From Amoebophrya sp. A120 (lineage: Eukaryota; Sar; Dinophyceae; Syndiniales; Amoebophryaceae): a DNA stretch of 64,000 nt. This document shows, in pieces, positions 1-13,300 of this stretch (its first letter is position 1; every line of letters starts with the position of its first letter). The DNA lies in NCBI GenBank assembly GCA_905178155.1, contig CAJINV010000002.1, positions 11,472,591 through 11,536,590 of the forward strand, written 5' to 3'. Under the pieces are notes generated by a model. The model saw only the letters and a list, made by a program, of their open reading frames with translations, had not been told where the DNA came from and did no database searches. The position numbers were made by a program, and so were the translations under genes.

Positions 1-107
1 TGCGAAAGAAGCAAGTTTTCTGCAGAGAAGCGCCACTACTTGCGACGTCACCTTCTTTACAACAACTCGAAGTCTCACAACTTCAAACCCCCCTCTGAGA
101 CTGAGTC

Positions 108-3100
108 TTATTTCGCTTTCGCCGCACACGAATCACTCTCGACAGAAATCGGCAGTACCTTCACGGACGCGCTCCCCTTGAACGGCGGCAAACTGTCTTG
201 CGGCGGCGGTGCTATTTCGGGCAGTCCACCCTGCCGCACCTTGTCAATGACTGCTTGGAAGAGTTTGCCGCCCTTTTCCGTGCGCAGCGTGTTCTTGTCG
301 AACATTTGGCGGAAGCTGCGCTCGTCGTCGTCGTTGGCGCCGCCAGGTGGCGGTCCCTTTCCGCGCGTCGAGCCTGGATTTTGCAGGTTGATCGTCCCCT
401 ATCCTGAGTAAAAACATCCCCACACCAGAGTCAAGATGGGGATTTTGCAACACAAACCTAGAACTTTTGGGGGTCACGCATCACAAGCTGCAGTCCGTAG
501 TGTAGTGCAGGTTCGCAAGGCCAGCTGCATCAGAAATCCATCTGCTCATCCTGTTTACAGCATTACAAATTCCAAAACACGACTAAAAATGCCTCTCCTG
601 GAGATGCGCATTACAAATGTTCCTGTCATTGCAAATCTGCATGACAACTCTGGGGTGGGTACATTTTTGCTCAGGATATCCCCGAAGACGTGTTCTGTGG
701 GTCGAACGTGCCCGTGCTGCCGAAATCCTGGTCGATCATGGAGGTTGACAAATGACTGGCGGACTGCGAATGCGAGGCTTTTATCCGGTGCTTGTGCGTC
801 GTTAGCGTCGCGGCCGCTGCAGCAGCGCCACCCGCTGCGGACGACGTGGTCGTGCCACTAGCGTGGGACGTCGTGGTCGTGGTGGAGTTGTTCACTTGAT
901 CTGTATTCGCCCGCTGCAGCTGGTGCGGGGCCGCGTTGAAGGAGGTCGAGAGTGAGTTTTTTAACTTCGGATTGTTGCGCGTACTCCGTCTCTGGGGGAA
1001 GCTGGTGTTGGTCGTACCCTGGCTCGACGACGTTGCGGAGCTGTGGTCTAGGGGATTCGTCTCCTTTGACGGGGTAACGCCGTTGTGGTCGCCTTCGAAA
1101 AGCATCGTAGACTCCTGCTCCAGACCCCCAGAACTGGTAGCGCCGACTGCTTGTCGTGTTTTGTTTTTTTTTTCCTTGCAGCTTGATGTTCTTGCTAGGA
1201 GGTATTGACAGCAGGAAAGAGCTTCTACTGAGAACCAGATGGATCATTCCTCAACAGTCACTCCAGGATGATGAAGTGGATGAAAAGATTCTATCCTTTA
1301 CCTTGTTCTGTATCACTGTTGATGGACTCTTCCCGATTCTTCCGCAAAGATTCTCGCGTTTTTATCTTTTGTTTGATGTGCTCTGGCATTACGCCCACCG
1401 CCGGCGTATTGTTATTTGTCGTCGAGTTCGAAGCAGCAGCGCCACCACTTGCCGCCCCGGTTCCGCCACCACCGCTCGCACCTGCCCCGGGCTTTTTTGC
1501 GCCGAACCTCCGCACAGTCCCCGTGGAAGACGAGCTTCCCCCTGTTTGCTCGCTCCGTCTTTTGTTTCCGCTCGTAGCTGTAGCTGCAGGAACCGCAGGC
1601 TTGGGATTCGGGTTTGGCGCTCCGAACACCAATGGGTCCTCGGACTGGTGCGTGTTGTTGCCGCCTCGCAACATTCCAAGCCACGCCTGTTCTGTCTCGG
1701 CGTCTTGGTCTCGCTCGCGCTGAAAATCAAAAAAAATGTCAGAAAATTTCATGATTACAAAAGTTGCAAGTGCAACCTTCTACAGACGCATAGCGAAAGC
1801 ACATCGCGCAAATCCATGTGCAACCATATGTACTTCAGCTTTACCTGAAGCGAAGTCGCTGGATCTACTGCAGTGGTGGTGGTTCCTAACTGCGCGCTCG
1901 TCGAAGGTAGTGGCTCCTCGTCGATTGTGTAAGCGGGAAAGTTTTTTGGCGGCGAGGGCCGGCTCCGCTGCTCAAGTCGTCTTGACGAGCTGCTGGTGGG
2001 CCGGGCGACGACATCTTCAAGCTGTACGTGCGAGCCTGAATGACCGACGCCAGGGGGAGAGTCCAGAGTGTAGGACCTGGTGTCAGTAGTTTCAGGTCCG
2101 ACAGACTCCATCCGGCGCAGAAGACAGATACTATGAATATGATAAGATGTAAACACAAAATATATATAATCTTGTGAGAAAAAAAAACAACTTCCACATA
2201 TACGTGGTACTAGCCACCGAGCGTTGCACCGGTGCGTCTTCGACGTGATCCAGTCCCCCGGCCCGATTAAACTTGCGAGGTGGCGGTAAGTGGGCGGCGG
2301 CAGGCGCTGGTTGAGGGGAGGTGCTGATTCCTGAATTCCCCGTAAGTTCCGCGCCTGCGCCTTCAAGGTCGTAGTCCGCTTCCGCCGAACGCGCATACCG
2401 GTAGTTCTGATGCTCATACCTGGAATTAGAAAAGAATGACAAGAATGCCCAATAAATGAGACTGTGACTCAAAAGGATCAGTTTGCTAGGATAACGAACA
2501 CAAAGCACAAGAAGTCAACTGACTTAAGTATATTTTGCGGTAGCGCTTGCGCTGCCAGCAGAACAAAATTTATTCAACACCAATCTTCATTTTCATCCTC
2601 TTGTTGTATACCTATACGTCGTACCTGTTCAAATATTTCCGATCGAAGACCGGCTCGCCCCCATTGCTTGGCGTGGGGCTCCCCACAATATTCGACGTCG
2701 ATGACGAGGAGGCATGATTTGTGTAATGGTAGTGTTCCTGTGCGTGGTTTGCGTTTGCCGCGTAGCTACTGGAGGAGCTGCTTGAGGCGGTGTAGTTCCC
2801 GGGAAGGTATGGATTCGCGGCCCCAGAGCCGTGGTAAGATTGCGCGTGCTCCACGCCTATCAAATGCAAAAATGTCTGGGTCTGGAAGATTCTGAGACTT
2901 GTGATGCACGTTTTGCATGAGCCGTGATGTCTGTGATGCATGCCCCAGCATCACAGATGTTTTAAGGGCATCTTGATGCCTATTCCGCATAACAAATGCC
3001 CTCACCGCGTAGCAAAAAAAAAAAACCCTTTGCTGCTCAAGCAATACAGATTTTTTTGGAATCCGAATGCAGCATCACAAGTTGCATTCTTCCAGACCCA

Positions 3101-3736
3101 GACATTTTTACATTTGATAACGCCAGCGGAGGCTGAGGAAGAAACAGCTCCCGGCCCAATACTCGAGGATATCAAATGTAAAAGTGTCTGGGTCTGGAAG
3201 ATTGCAACTTGTCATGCTAAATCTGCAGCATGCAAAAATCTGTGTTGCACGATTGCCAAAAGTCGTCCAGTTTTGACCAATTCGGGATGGAGTTTCTCAT
3301 GCAGGATAGGCATGAGAAAGGTCTCGCAGAATCTGTCATGCTAGGTCCTGCATTCCAGACCTCATGGGTCATGGAAAAGCAGCATGACAAATCGCGCATT
3401 CTTCCAGACCCAGACATTTTTGCATTTGATAGAGGACGAGGATGAGCTACTGCTGGTGCCGGTGGTTCCGCCGCCCGAGGTGGTTTGGTAGCCAATCTGG
3501 CCCGTTGCAATCAATCGCGTCCGATTCTGTTGCCGGATCTCTTCCCCTTTCTGAATGCGCTCTTTCCGCTGTTCGGCCCATGCGCTCGGATTAAAGCGAT
3601 TCGACTTTTGCCGTGTCATGGTCGGCTGCTGGGACGAAGACGCCGCACCGCCGGCCTCGCCACCCGTGGCTGGGGCTCCACCGTTGCCGAGCGGAGCAGG
3701 CTGCTCCCCTGCGGACTTCGTCGAACCAACCGGCAT
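108..3736 (-). CDS. Orphan 750-aa protein, 8 exons, three introners
   Basis: I do not recognise a family. Exons on the minus strand, counting each target duplication once, are 3736-3432, 3164-3120, 2852-2625, 2419-2204, 2130-1845, 1719-1302, 1146-679 and 394-108; they add up to 2253 nt with no internal stop. Four introns are ordinary GT-AG (73-205 bp; for example CAG/GTAAAG at 1844 with TTTTCAG at 1720). Three are repeat-type introners. The ATG at 3736 is preceded by an in-frame TAG, which supports this start. The protein is rich in Ser, Gly, Pro and Ala. A basic helical stretch (FNPSAWAEQRKERIQKGEEI, about residues 47-66) lies near the N-terminus, and RRFGAKKPG lies in the middle. The end (SFRQMFDKNTLRTEKGGKLF and on) looks like a short folded helical segment. 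Function unknown; exon joins are strongly supported by frame agreement. Confidence 0.8.
400..678 (-). mobile_element. Introner, family B (279 bp)
   Basis: The element begins TATCCTGAGTAAAAACATCC and ends with its near inverse (GTACATTTTTGCTCAGGATA), giving inverted ends of about 30 bp. It is flanked by a 5-bp direct duplication, TCCCC, at 395-399 and 679-683. Removing the element plus one duplication (284 bp, not a multiple of 3) joins the two coding exons in frame as ...TSSG/TINLQNPG.... At the frame-restoring boundary the possible intron ends are GG-AG or weaker, never GT-AG. The interior is unrelated to the other families except for short blocks such as GCATTACAAAT. Confidence 0.93.
2858..3119 (-). 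mobile_element. Introner, family A, subtype A1 (262 bp)
   Basis: Left end TATCAAATGCAAAAATGTCT and right end AGACATTTTTACATTTGATA form inverted ends of about 32 bp that include GGGTCTGGAAG. The flanking duplication is ACGCC at 2853-2857 and 3120-3124. The interior contains a hairpin (TCTGTGATGCATGCCCCAGC and its inverse) and is clearly alike along its whole length to the element at 24323-24584. Excision restores the frame (...SASA/GVEHAQS...). The boundary allows a GC-AG intron on the minus strand. Confidence 0.95.
3170..3431 (-). mobile_element. Introner, family A, subtype A2 (262 bp)
   Basis: The ends are the same as in subtype A1 (TATCAAATGTAAAAGTGTCT on the left, GACATTTTTGCATTTGATA on the right), but the interior differs and matches the element at 24647-24909. 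The duplication is GAGGA at 3165-3169 and 3432-3436. Excision gives a continuous Ser run followed by IGPGAVSSS, in frame. No alignment of the intron within the TCCTC duplication (minus strand) gives an AG 3' end, so splicing must be non-canonical. Confidence 0.95.
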
Positions 3737-5361
3737 CTATTCTTGGGATCGTCGTCGCGCTGCTCTCCTCCGAGAGCCCACAGCAGAAAGTGCTGATGGG
3801 AGAAATGTCCCAGAGGGGCATCCAGAGTGGGGTGGTACACGGAGACTCGTATCGGTCGGCCCAGGAATGCGATTGCGAATGCACTTCTTGTGCGGTCTTG
3901 GATAGCGGTGTCGATGGTGAAATTTTGGTTTCAATACGTAACCTGGCAGTATGTCCTGCTTTCGGTTTCAGGAGCTGCTTCGAGGTATTATATTTTCAAA
4001 AATTCCGTATACGGCTTCACACATCAGTCGCCCTGGAGTTATTTACACTTACAGTAAGAGGACTACGGTGTTGGCGAACCACAGTTGGAAATCATCAAAG
4101 CAGCATGCGCAATGTGCAGCGCAGTTCAAAAAAATTGTGCTTGTGGCTCTGTAGGTACGTATATGTGCACTGAAGAAGATTGTGTCTCGCTCGGAACTTC
4201 TACAGCTGCAGCGGTAGCTGCACGGACGTCGTAGTGGCACAGGCTGCCGATGGCGCGGAATAAGTAAGTAGTTGTAGTAGAGAACACCAAAACGCACGAA
4301 CACATTACTTAGCATTACACAGCAAACAAACCAGAGACCTATTATTTGAACCACAAGAGTCGAAAGAGCAGCACCTTCAGCAAGGTATGAAAACGTCACT
4401 GAAAAAACCCGCTTTGCCATATTTTCGTCTCTCTCTAGCTCCACTTTTTGAGCTTGCATGCCTGATTCGCGCAATACGATGAATGCTTGGGCACTGTGTG
4501 TCGTGTGTGATGAAGCAAGCAGCTTCAACGGTAGAACCAACCTCCCATGCAAAACGAAGAGCATCGTACGGCACGCCTATTCGTCCTGAATTTCACCAGG
4601 AAAAAACGCTTCCAGAGTCGCTTCCGAGTCAGGCGGCCCCAATGCCAGTGCATCATGTGAAGAACGCGATGGAATTTCTTCATTTCCGAAAACAAGAGGA
4701 ACAACTGTGGAAACGCAGACTGGTATGCGTATGGTCTCCAAAGAATCATCATCGAGGAAATAACACATCTATTTCCGTTTGCGCTGAAATCATGGAGTCA
4801 ATCCGTTGGCGTAGACATTTTGTACGATCCAAGAACGGATCCACTGTGAGTTATCGGGAGTCGACATTGGTTCGGGTCGAAATAACCTTGTTTTCGCTCA
4901 TAAATTTGATTGATAGAAGAAGTTATGGTACAATCTATCTTCGCTCACCTTGGTACAGTCAAACAACATGTAATCATTTCATTCATAGCCATAGGTGTTT
5001 TTGTTATATGCGCGTCTAGTGTTCGCTTCCGCACGTGCGCATGCCAAGCCGAGAAGGTGGCCACTTACCATCGACTTAGTCTTAGATACATGAGGAACGA
5101 ATCAACGAACTAAAAAGCGAAATAAACATAAAGCAGAAATCAAACAACGCAAACTGCCCAGTCAGATCTTCACTACAAAAGATTTATTTTTTGTTTTTGT
5201 TCATTGCGTCGATCCTTAACTAGTGAATCTGAATGCAGCAGCTGCGCAAGAAAATAAGAGTCGAGCCCACGCAGGTACCACAAGGTAGTGATGTGGCACC
5301 TTCGCACTGGATGAAAACTAGTTGTAGGGCTCGGGGTAGGGTTGTTTATTTCCACCTTCAA
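3737..5361. other. Intergenic, no firm gene
   Basis: No gene can be supported here with confidence. The best candidate is a minus-strand open frame at 4577-4768 (ATG at 4768; contains LDDDSLETIRIPV and a Pro/Glu-rich end) preceded by a possible AAATAG acceptor, but no partner exon joins it convincingly. The plus strand is also open across 4483-5019, so the coding strand is unclear. The rest is AT-richer sequence without repeats that I could see. Confidence 0.5.
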
Positions 5362-8300
5362 CTAGCTAGCAAACAGGTCCAGAAAATCATGGTCGAGACT
5401 GGTATGGAACGGCAACCTGCGATTCGAAGAAGACGATTGAGGTCGGGGCTTCGTGCACACTATCGTTGGCACATTGTCGACGTCGACGTCTTCAACCTGC
5501 ATGGCCAAGCTCCCCTTGCTCTCCTGGTTTGTTCAGATATCACTCTCATATTGGTTTTCGTCATATCATCATGGATGGAAAGGAAACTTTCTTAGGCACG
5601 TAGAAAGTAAAACCATTTCAAAGGACGTCGAAAGAAACTACTACTTAACTTTACTTGCATCAGGATCAGACTGGCATTCGAGATACCCTGTTCACATGCC
5701 GGCTCAGTCCTGCGGAGCTGCTTTGGGGTCGTTGCTTGCTTTTCGTCGGCACTTCTCCGGTGCAATCACCCAACCCCGACGCCGCATTGTCGGCGGCAGC
5801 GGAGGTATTTGCCGTTCCAGGCTGTCGCTGCAGCCAGCCGGTGGTTGTCGCGGCAGCCCACTGGTTCTTCTTGGATTCGCCGAGAAACGTCTCTTCCTCA
5901 CCCAAACCGAGCGCGGAGGGCATGGGCTTAGGGGGCTTCTCGAAATCCGATGCAATGTCACTAGTTTCGAGCTCATTTTCGTCCTCAACCGCCTGGGCCC
6001 AGCGACAAGTCGTGCGAAGCGCCGCCTGTTATTTTGTGTCAATTGGAAACACGTGCCTAGGTAGTAGCGACAGCACTTGCACTGTCAAAGAGAAAAAGAT
6101 GAAAGGAAATAAATAGAAAAAAAAACGCGTCGGCACGAAACAAAACTTGTTGTGGCTAGTTGTGGACGATACCGCTGAGTCGCTTCTTTGGATGGTTTTT
6201 GAACTTGGCAAATCAATTGTTTCTTCCACTGAGCAGTCCTGGAACTCGAACTCCAGATGCAACGCCTGTGGTGGCTCCTTGTGCCTACTGGGGGGTCGTT
6301 TTCCGAGTCTGTTGCCGACTGCGAACCCGGGTCGATTACTCGTAGCGTCGTCAGGCTGGTGCTTGTTGCTCGTCACGGCGCCCCCAAGTCCCTGCGCGGC
6401 CGAGGCGGACGGATCCTTCTTGCGCGAAGGGGGGCGCTTCATCCGCTTGCCGCCGACCTCGTTGTTCTCCGCCGCAGCAATTCCATGGGCAGTTTTGGCA
6501 TTCTGGTACCTGGCAGAAAAAATTAGTAGTTGCGCTGTGAGTTCTGTGTTCTGCACGCCTCACAGTGTAAAGAAGAAATACAGTGCCTGTAGTACTATTT
6601 CTTCAATAAACATTAACAACAACACGTAAGTAAGTGACAATAAACAGCAACAACACGCACAAACAAGCGATACAGATGCAGCATAATCGTAATCGTGAAT
6701 GCCGGTAGACACAGCAATCTATGATTTTTGTGTAATGATAATACGATAGATCCGTGCTTTCAATGCTTTGAATGACATCCGCATCGTCCGGCCCTGTCGG
6801 TAGCAACCCATCTTGGTCGATGCCACGGTTCCTGGAGCCTTTTCGGCTCTCCGGGCGCTCCTCCCTGCGGTAGTAGCGCTCTCGAAATGCCGCTTCGATC
6901 ATTGCAACGCGGTCGATCTGTTCCCCGCCTGCTGCACTGCCGCTGTGATGCAGACCCGCTGCGCCCGCGTGCCCGCCGTGGGAGGAGGTTGGCCGACTCA
7001 AAGTGCCCGCACTGGTACTGGCCTGTGCTCCAAAAGCAGTTTCCTCGGCCCCAATGTCCATCAGACCGAAACCGGCACTTCCCCGTTCCGGCCGCGCTGA
7101 GGACCCGCGCGAGGGCGGCCGCTGGGCGTCGCGGTCGCCCATTTTTGGCGCACTGCGTGGTCTGCCACCCCCGGTCTTCGGCGCACTCCTCGGCCGTTCT
7201 GCTTGGGAAGCGGAAGACGGCCCGCCGTTTGTGTAATAATTCTGCGTGGTTGGGTCCTGGATGAAGACGCGCTCCATCTCTTCGAAATTCTGCTCGACGG
7301 GCGAGCTCGTGGTGTAGGGGTCGTGCGTGAAATTATGCTCCGCTGTGCTGGACGCCGTGGATTTGCTTGCCGTGTCAGCTTCGACCGCAATTTGAAAACC
7401 GGTGCCAGCGGACGAACTGGATGTGGTGTTGCAGGAGGAGGAATTGTTCTTGTTCTCCACCGAAACTGACTCCCCGACCGTTGTAGAGGAAGACGACGCG
7501 GAAGCAGTTCCACCAGCTGAAGGGAAAACTTCCGTGGGATTCAGTGTCTCTTTGAAGAAATTCTCACTGCTCTTGTTCTTCCGGTGCCCCGCAGAATGCT
7601 TCCTGCTCGAACCCGACGACGTGGCACCTGCGGCTCCGGGCATCTGTCCACCTTGGCCGCTCGAAGAAGAACTGTAGTTGGCCGCCGAAACCGAAGAACC
7701 AGAACCCGCATTTTGATGATGAAGATGTCCCCCTCTGTGGTCCATCCCAGTTGAGGATTTACTTCCGTGTGCACCAGCCGACTCTTTGCTGCTGTAGAAT
7801 GCCATGGTCGGGTCGGCAGATGAGGAGCTGGAAGAAGAGAATTGCGATGGTGCGGTTCCGATCGGCCGCTGCTGCAGGAGACTCGTGTCAGGGGAGCCTA
7901 GTGTGGTACCGGAACAAGGTCCACCTCCTTGGGGGGTGGGTTGAGCATTGGCAGACTTCTCCAGTGGACTTGTTTTCTGGCTGCTTGGATGCGCCGCGTG
8001 GCCCAATGACGAGCCCCCCACCCCAGTGGTCGTCTGCTGATTCGACAGTGGCGAGCTTTGGCTTTGCTTGCTGCCGCTCGACCCAACTACACCTCCATAC
8101 CGCTTCGAGGTCGGGAGCCCGGTTGAGGATGACGATGTTGAGCTGTTGTAGCCAGCACCGGAAGTCGATGTAAGCTTCGATGAGCTCCCTGAGGTGGAAG
8201 ACATGCTGGATGTATTTCCAACCTGTCCAGCACTTGCTCCCTGGTCTTGCTGCTTTCCGCTAGTCCTTGCATTTGAGTTTGACACTGCACCTCCTACTTT

Positions 8301-9443
8301 GTTGCAGCTCATGAATCTGCTGCTGCTCCCTACCCCGCTGCTTGATGACGATGATCCTGCTGAATTCTGCTGGCCGCCCTGGCTACCGCTTGCTCCGGTG
8401 TAGTTATTTGCTTGTTTCGCGGCGTGCAGAGGCTGTCTGTAGGGTTCGTAGCGAAGCGCGTTGCTAATATTACCATTTGAAGCGCCGACGGAAAGTCCAC
8501 TCCCGGGTGCAGCTCCACCTGACGAGTTACTATTGTATCCCGCGGCGCTTGTGCTCGATGCTTGCGCTGCGGCACCTCCACCTGCACCTCCGCCGTGCTG
8601 CTTCATGAGCACGTCCCCCGTCTCGTTGACTTGCAGTGCCTTGGAGAACTCATGCCTGCGGCTGCGGTTCCGCTCCGCCGAGTTTGGGTGCGGGGCAGTG
8701 CCGGGAACCAGGCTCAGCAGGTCGGCGTCGTAGGCTGAGGCAAGAGAGGACAAAGCGGAGCTCGCTGCGTTGCCCGGGCGGAGCCCGTTGTTCTTGGATT
8801 TGTTGAACAGCATGTTGTTCGCAGGCGCACCCGGACCTCCACTGCCTGCTGTTTTTATCGAACTGTTCGTGTTGTAGAGTTCCTTGTTGCCAATAAACAC
8901 GTCCTCGGTACTGCTGTTGTCATTTTCCTCGTCGTCCGAGCCCCCTCCGTTGCGGTCGTCCGAGGGCGGTGAGAACTCTCCCGCGAGCGCCTGCGGCCCC
9001 GCCATCCGCGGACCACGACTTGCCGTGTTTCGCGTCCGAAAGCTCTGCGCGGAGCCGCCGTGATACAACCCGTTACCTGCGGAGTTGAGTCTACTGCTCA
9101 CAAAAGAGGAGCTGGTCGCAGAGGGGTTGTCGAGGTTGTCGAAATTCACGCCCTCGCCAAAGTGGGATCTTCGCTTTCCGTGCCGGCTGCTGATCTGCTC
9201 GTGGCGCTCCCACTGGCTGCTGACGTTCCCGCTCCCGTACCCGTAGCTGGAGTTGCTGTTCGGGGTGGGTTTACGGCTCCCGCCCAATTGGCTCCCCCGA
9301 ACACCAGTGTAGGTACTGTATACCCGAGAAGTGGCGCCATTGGTGGACCGAGAGATTCCGGTTGTTCCGCTTGAGTCTGGTGAGGAAGGGTGGTTTCTTT
9401 GATTTTCATCATTTGTTTCATCGCTTGCGACACGCGAAGTCAT
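5362..9443 (-). CDS. Orphan 1190-aa Ser/Gly/Asn-rich protein, 4 exons
   Basis: Not a recognised family. Exons are 9443-6745, 6509-6137, 6025-5687 and 5523-5362. The first intron is firm: TC/GTATTA at 6744, then a branch-like CTAAT and TTTTTTCTGCCAG at 6510, and it keeps the frame. The end of exon 2 is less certain (GTGCCG at 6136 or an upstream GTATCG, both in phase 0). The large first exon is mostly low complexity: long Ser, Gly, Asn and Ala runs, and RPRSAPKTGGGRPRSAPK-type repeats near residues 770-790. A more helical stretch, DRVAMIEAAFRERYYRREER, lies near its end. Exon 2 is basic (KRMKRPPSRKKDPSAS) and exon 4 ends LDHDFLDLFAS. The protein is probably intrinsically disordered. An extra 5' exon upstream of 9443 cannot be excluded. 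Confidence 0.75.
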
Positions 9444-10301
9444 TATGTATAACAATGGACGAACTCATGATCATGGTTGCGCGTTCCAGAGTCATCATCA
9501 TGAGTTGTTTGAGTACATCTACATTTTCCTTTTTCATTTTCAGAACTGAACACATTATTTTCGAATACAGGCTGACTCGCCTTGATCTTGGGAATTGCGC
9601 CGTCGGTTCTGCTGCGGTGTCCCCAGACCCCAGCCTTGCCGCTGCTGTTGCCGTCCGAGCGCACTGCTCTGGTAGCCCGCACCACGGTTCCGCGAATTAT
9701 GCATTTTTTGATGTTGAATTGTATTAGCAAGCAAAAGAGGCACGGATCACGTCGATTGATGCTCGGCTTTCATCTGACAACTTTCAACTTGCTCCTGCAT
9801 CCTACTTCCTGGTGGAAAAACTAGTTGAAGAAACACAAACATTAACATCCATTTTGGTTCCGGTGCAGCAAGACAGCCAACATCGACGGTCACGAACACG
9901 ACTCCGTTCCCCGAATGCGACTGCGAAATAGAAATTATTTGCAAGACATCAATATCTTCTGTAGGATTGATCATAAATAAACATTCCGGTTGATTTTGGT
10001 AAAACGGCTCCGGGTCGACCTCCTCTCCTGCACGACCACCCTAAACTCTCGACCAAGCATGCTCGATGTTGTCGTTGTGATGTAGCTCTTTGCAGCATAA
10101 ACAACGACTTCTGACGACGAATTTCAACGACATGATTTGGTTTGTTGAACCCTTTCGAACAATATTCTTATGCCACCGTGCTTTCGTTGTATGTTCTCCT
10201 GAAGGTTTAGAGACAACGACCGGGCACAGAAAAATCCTTCGTCGTAGTATCTTCAATTCAAGTTGAAGGTGAAACAGAAACGATACTTATCAAAACAGCG
10301 C
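9444..10301. other. Intergenic, possible short minus-strand exons
   Basis: No supported gene. On the minus strand, 9743-9570 reads as a Gln/Arg/Asn-rich stretch (NSRNRGAGYQSSALGRQQQR) that resembles the neighbouring low-complexity gene and could be a 5' exon of it, but it lacks an ATG start and a clear donor. A 75-codon ATG frame at 9974-9747 is also open. The plus strand has a good-looking acceptor (TTTTTCATTTTCAG ending 9541), probably by chance. Confidence 0.45.
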
Positions 10302-13300
10302 TCAGGTGTCATTGTTCTTCTTGGACAAGCTTTGTGGTGACTTCAAGTTTTTGCGTCGCGCTCTGCTACTAGCCACGCTAGTTGGTGTTGAATCACCTGC
10401 GTCATTTCTACCGCCCCGACGATCTTGCAGCAGCGCCGTAGTCAATCCGGCCGTCACCCCACGCAAGTCGCGCAACGACGCCAAACCTTGTTTGTCCGGT
10501 GACGTTGGGTCGTGCGCTGTCATTGCAGGAAAGCGCTTATCATTGTTGGCTACTGCAGCATCGGGACGATCTTGATGTTGGTGTGCTGGTTGCAGAGCGT
10601 TCTTTTTTGTCTTGCTTGTTTCTTTGTTCTTCCGCGCCTTCTTCAATTCTGCCGCGTAGTCTCCGTACGGCCACCACAAATCGGTGCTTAACTCGGCTTT
10701 GCGCTCTCTGATCCAGGCGAGCAAGGCAAAAAACTCGCCTGCGTGTGCGACCTGATCTTTTTCTGTCCCCTGCGGCCTCGATGAACCTTTCTGCGCTGTG
10801 TCTGCTCTCGATGTCTGCTTCGTCGTCTTTTCTATCTTCTGAAAAAAGTGCGACTCGCTGATCTTTTTGTCCAACGGGTGTGTCTTCTTTTCTTTTGCTT
10901 CTCCGCTCAGAGCACCGGCAGCAGCTGTCAAACTAGTAGTATTCAGTTGGCCCACCGCATACGCTACTGCTACTTGATGCAGCAGAGAAAATTCATGCAG
11001 AAGCGAAAATTCGACGCTGCTCTTCAGATCATTTTCGTTTTCATCGATTTTGTCCACCTCGAGCAAAAACAGCTTCAAACACGTAACGTATTCCTTCACG
11101 TCCCGCCACGTTTGTAACTTGTCAAAAACCGCAGCATCCTTTCCGTCTGGGAAAGCGCTTTTTCGCCCTTTATTCTTCCTCTTCAAAGCCGCAAGAAACT
11201 CTCCGGGTACTGGTGCGTCAACAGTGCGCAAAACGTCCTCCTGCGCGACGAAGGCCGCGGATATTTTCGCGACGAGGCTGTCGTCCCGTACCTGCGCCCT
11301 GGATAAAACTTCCAGACAGGTAAAGTACTTTGCCAGGGACTCCAGATTGTTTGCGAAGTTGCCTTTGAAGGCAGTGGCGGTTGATGCTGCACTTTCACCC
11401 GAGCTGTCGAAGTACCGACCCCACCAAACGTCAGTTTCGTGCCCGGCGTGGGGTCGCTCCAGGGGACTTCCTCGCTTCTGCGGACGCACTGCTTGCACGC
11501 CGAGATCGGCATCCGTCTCCTCGTCGGTCGTTGTTGCCTTATTTTCACTTTCGCTACCGTGTTCTTGATCTTTTCTACGCAACACCAGCAAGCCGGCAAG
11601 ATGCTCTGCTTCTTGCTGCGGAATGTCCGGGTGAAACTTCGCCAGCACCGCGGTAGCTTCCCTCGTTTTCTTTTTGATATCGATTTCAATTCTTGCTATG
11701 GAGAAGTCAACCGCTTCGTCCTGTAGTGACCTCGTCGTGTCTACTTCGTTATCTTTATTTTTATTTCCCTTCTTGCTACCGTCTTTCGGTTTGTCCTCGT
11801 CGTCTTTGGTGACATGCTTCTCCCTTTCAGGCGAAGTAAGCTGGCGTGTCTTCTTTTCTCGTTTCCCCTTCAGAAACCCTACTAATTTCTCCGTGTGCTC
11901 TATGTGATTCTGCGTCGCCTGTTTCTTCTTTTCCGAGTGCTCCTCGGAAAGGACGAGGAGGTCGGCCGCATCTGCCTTTGGTTCAGCCTTGGCGAGCGTG
12001 CTGCTCATCCGCACAGCTCCTTGCGAAGGGTAGTCCGCGTAATCCACTCCGACGGTGTAACGAGTCGCACTGGAAGATACCGGAAGCGAAGTTTGATTTC
12101 CAGCAAACGCGGAAGCTATGCTGCTAAAGCGCTGCTCCTGAGCTTGTGGCTCTAGCTGTAATCCCCCACCTATTTTTCCGTCGTTGTCAGGATAAGTCGA
12201 AGATAGCGCAGAATTTTTTGACGCAGCGCCGGAGGAGGTGTAAATCAACCCGAATTGTTCTTCTTCGGATGTTGTCGCGTTCAACTGCCGTTGTAGCAAC
12301 TGCTTTTCTTGCTTCTTCAACATCTGTTTGCTTTTTCTCTTCTCCGAAATCTCGGCCTCTTCCGGGGGGTACGACTTAAACGGCGAGGAAGCACTGTACA
12401 GGTCGTCCCGATCCACCTTCCACGTCAGGTCGATGCTCTCTTTTTTATTCCGCAGCGATGCATTCTGCATGTCCTTCTCCACGGTACTGTAGTGACTTGC
12501 TTTTCTGCTCCGCTGAGCGCACCGGCACGCCGGGCAGCAGTGATCACACAGCAAATTGTTCGGACAGCAACACAGCACCAGGACGAGCAAGAGAATCAGC
12601 AGAGGCAAGATGTAGAGCAAGGGCAAGAGCAAAAACCACAGGCTCACAGTCTCCGGACAGCCACTGTCCTCGTAAACAAACCCTTCTCGCTGCTCCAGAA
12701 GCGCGCAGAGGTACATTTCGCACGGGGTCAACCGGTGGTAGCCGCTGTAAGGGGTTTTCGTGGCGTCATCTGCGTTGTCCGCAGTCACGAACCAGGCTAG
12801 AAGTCCGCTTTGTCCACCAAACAGGTTCTGGTTTTCCTCCTTCACAAGCGCGAACTTCATCTGCGCTTCCCGCGCTTCCTCGGTGAAGCTGTACGGCAGT
12901 AACGGCACGGGTTTCCCGTCAACTTCGTGCTTCAGGCACCACTGCGCTGGCTCTTCGCGGATGCAGGACAGGGTTAGGGATTGCAGGTCGTTAACGACAT
13001 TCGGTTCGCACCCGACATGGTCGACGAAGTTCCCCCGCTGTTCCAGTTTCGCCCAGTAGCTCATAACGTACTCGTAGTCTTGCAACCGGTCGGGCGTGTC
13101 GTGGCAGACTGCAGTGCAATATCGCGCACAACATTCGGAGTCCATTTCCTCTGAAGCCGAGCCGTCGTCTAGAGCACGGCTATTTTCCGGCCCCAGAGAA
13201 AAAAAAGCTTGCATCGGGTGCGACGAACGCAGCGGATCGTCTTCGGCGTGATGCTGCTCATCTTCCTGGTCAAGAAAAGAAACAGGTCTCTCCTCCTCCT

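Noticed and set aside
9362-9727. Plus-strand gene with a TTTTTCATTTTCAG acceptor at 9541
   Set aside because: The long frame is largely antisense to the start of the 1190-aa gene, and no donor or start joins it.
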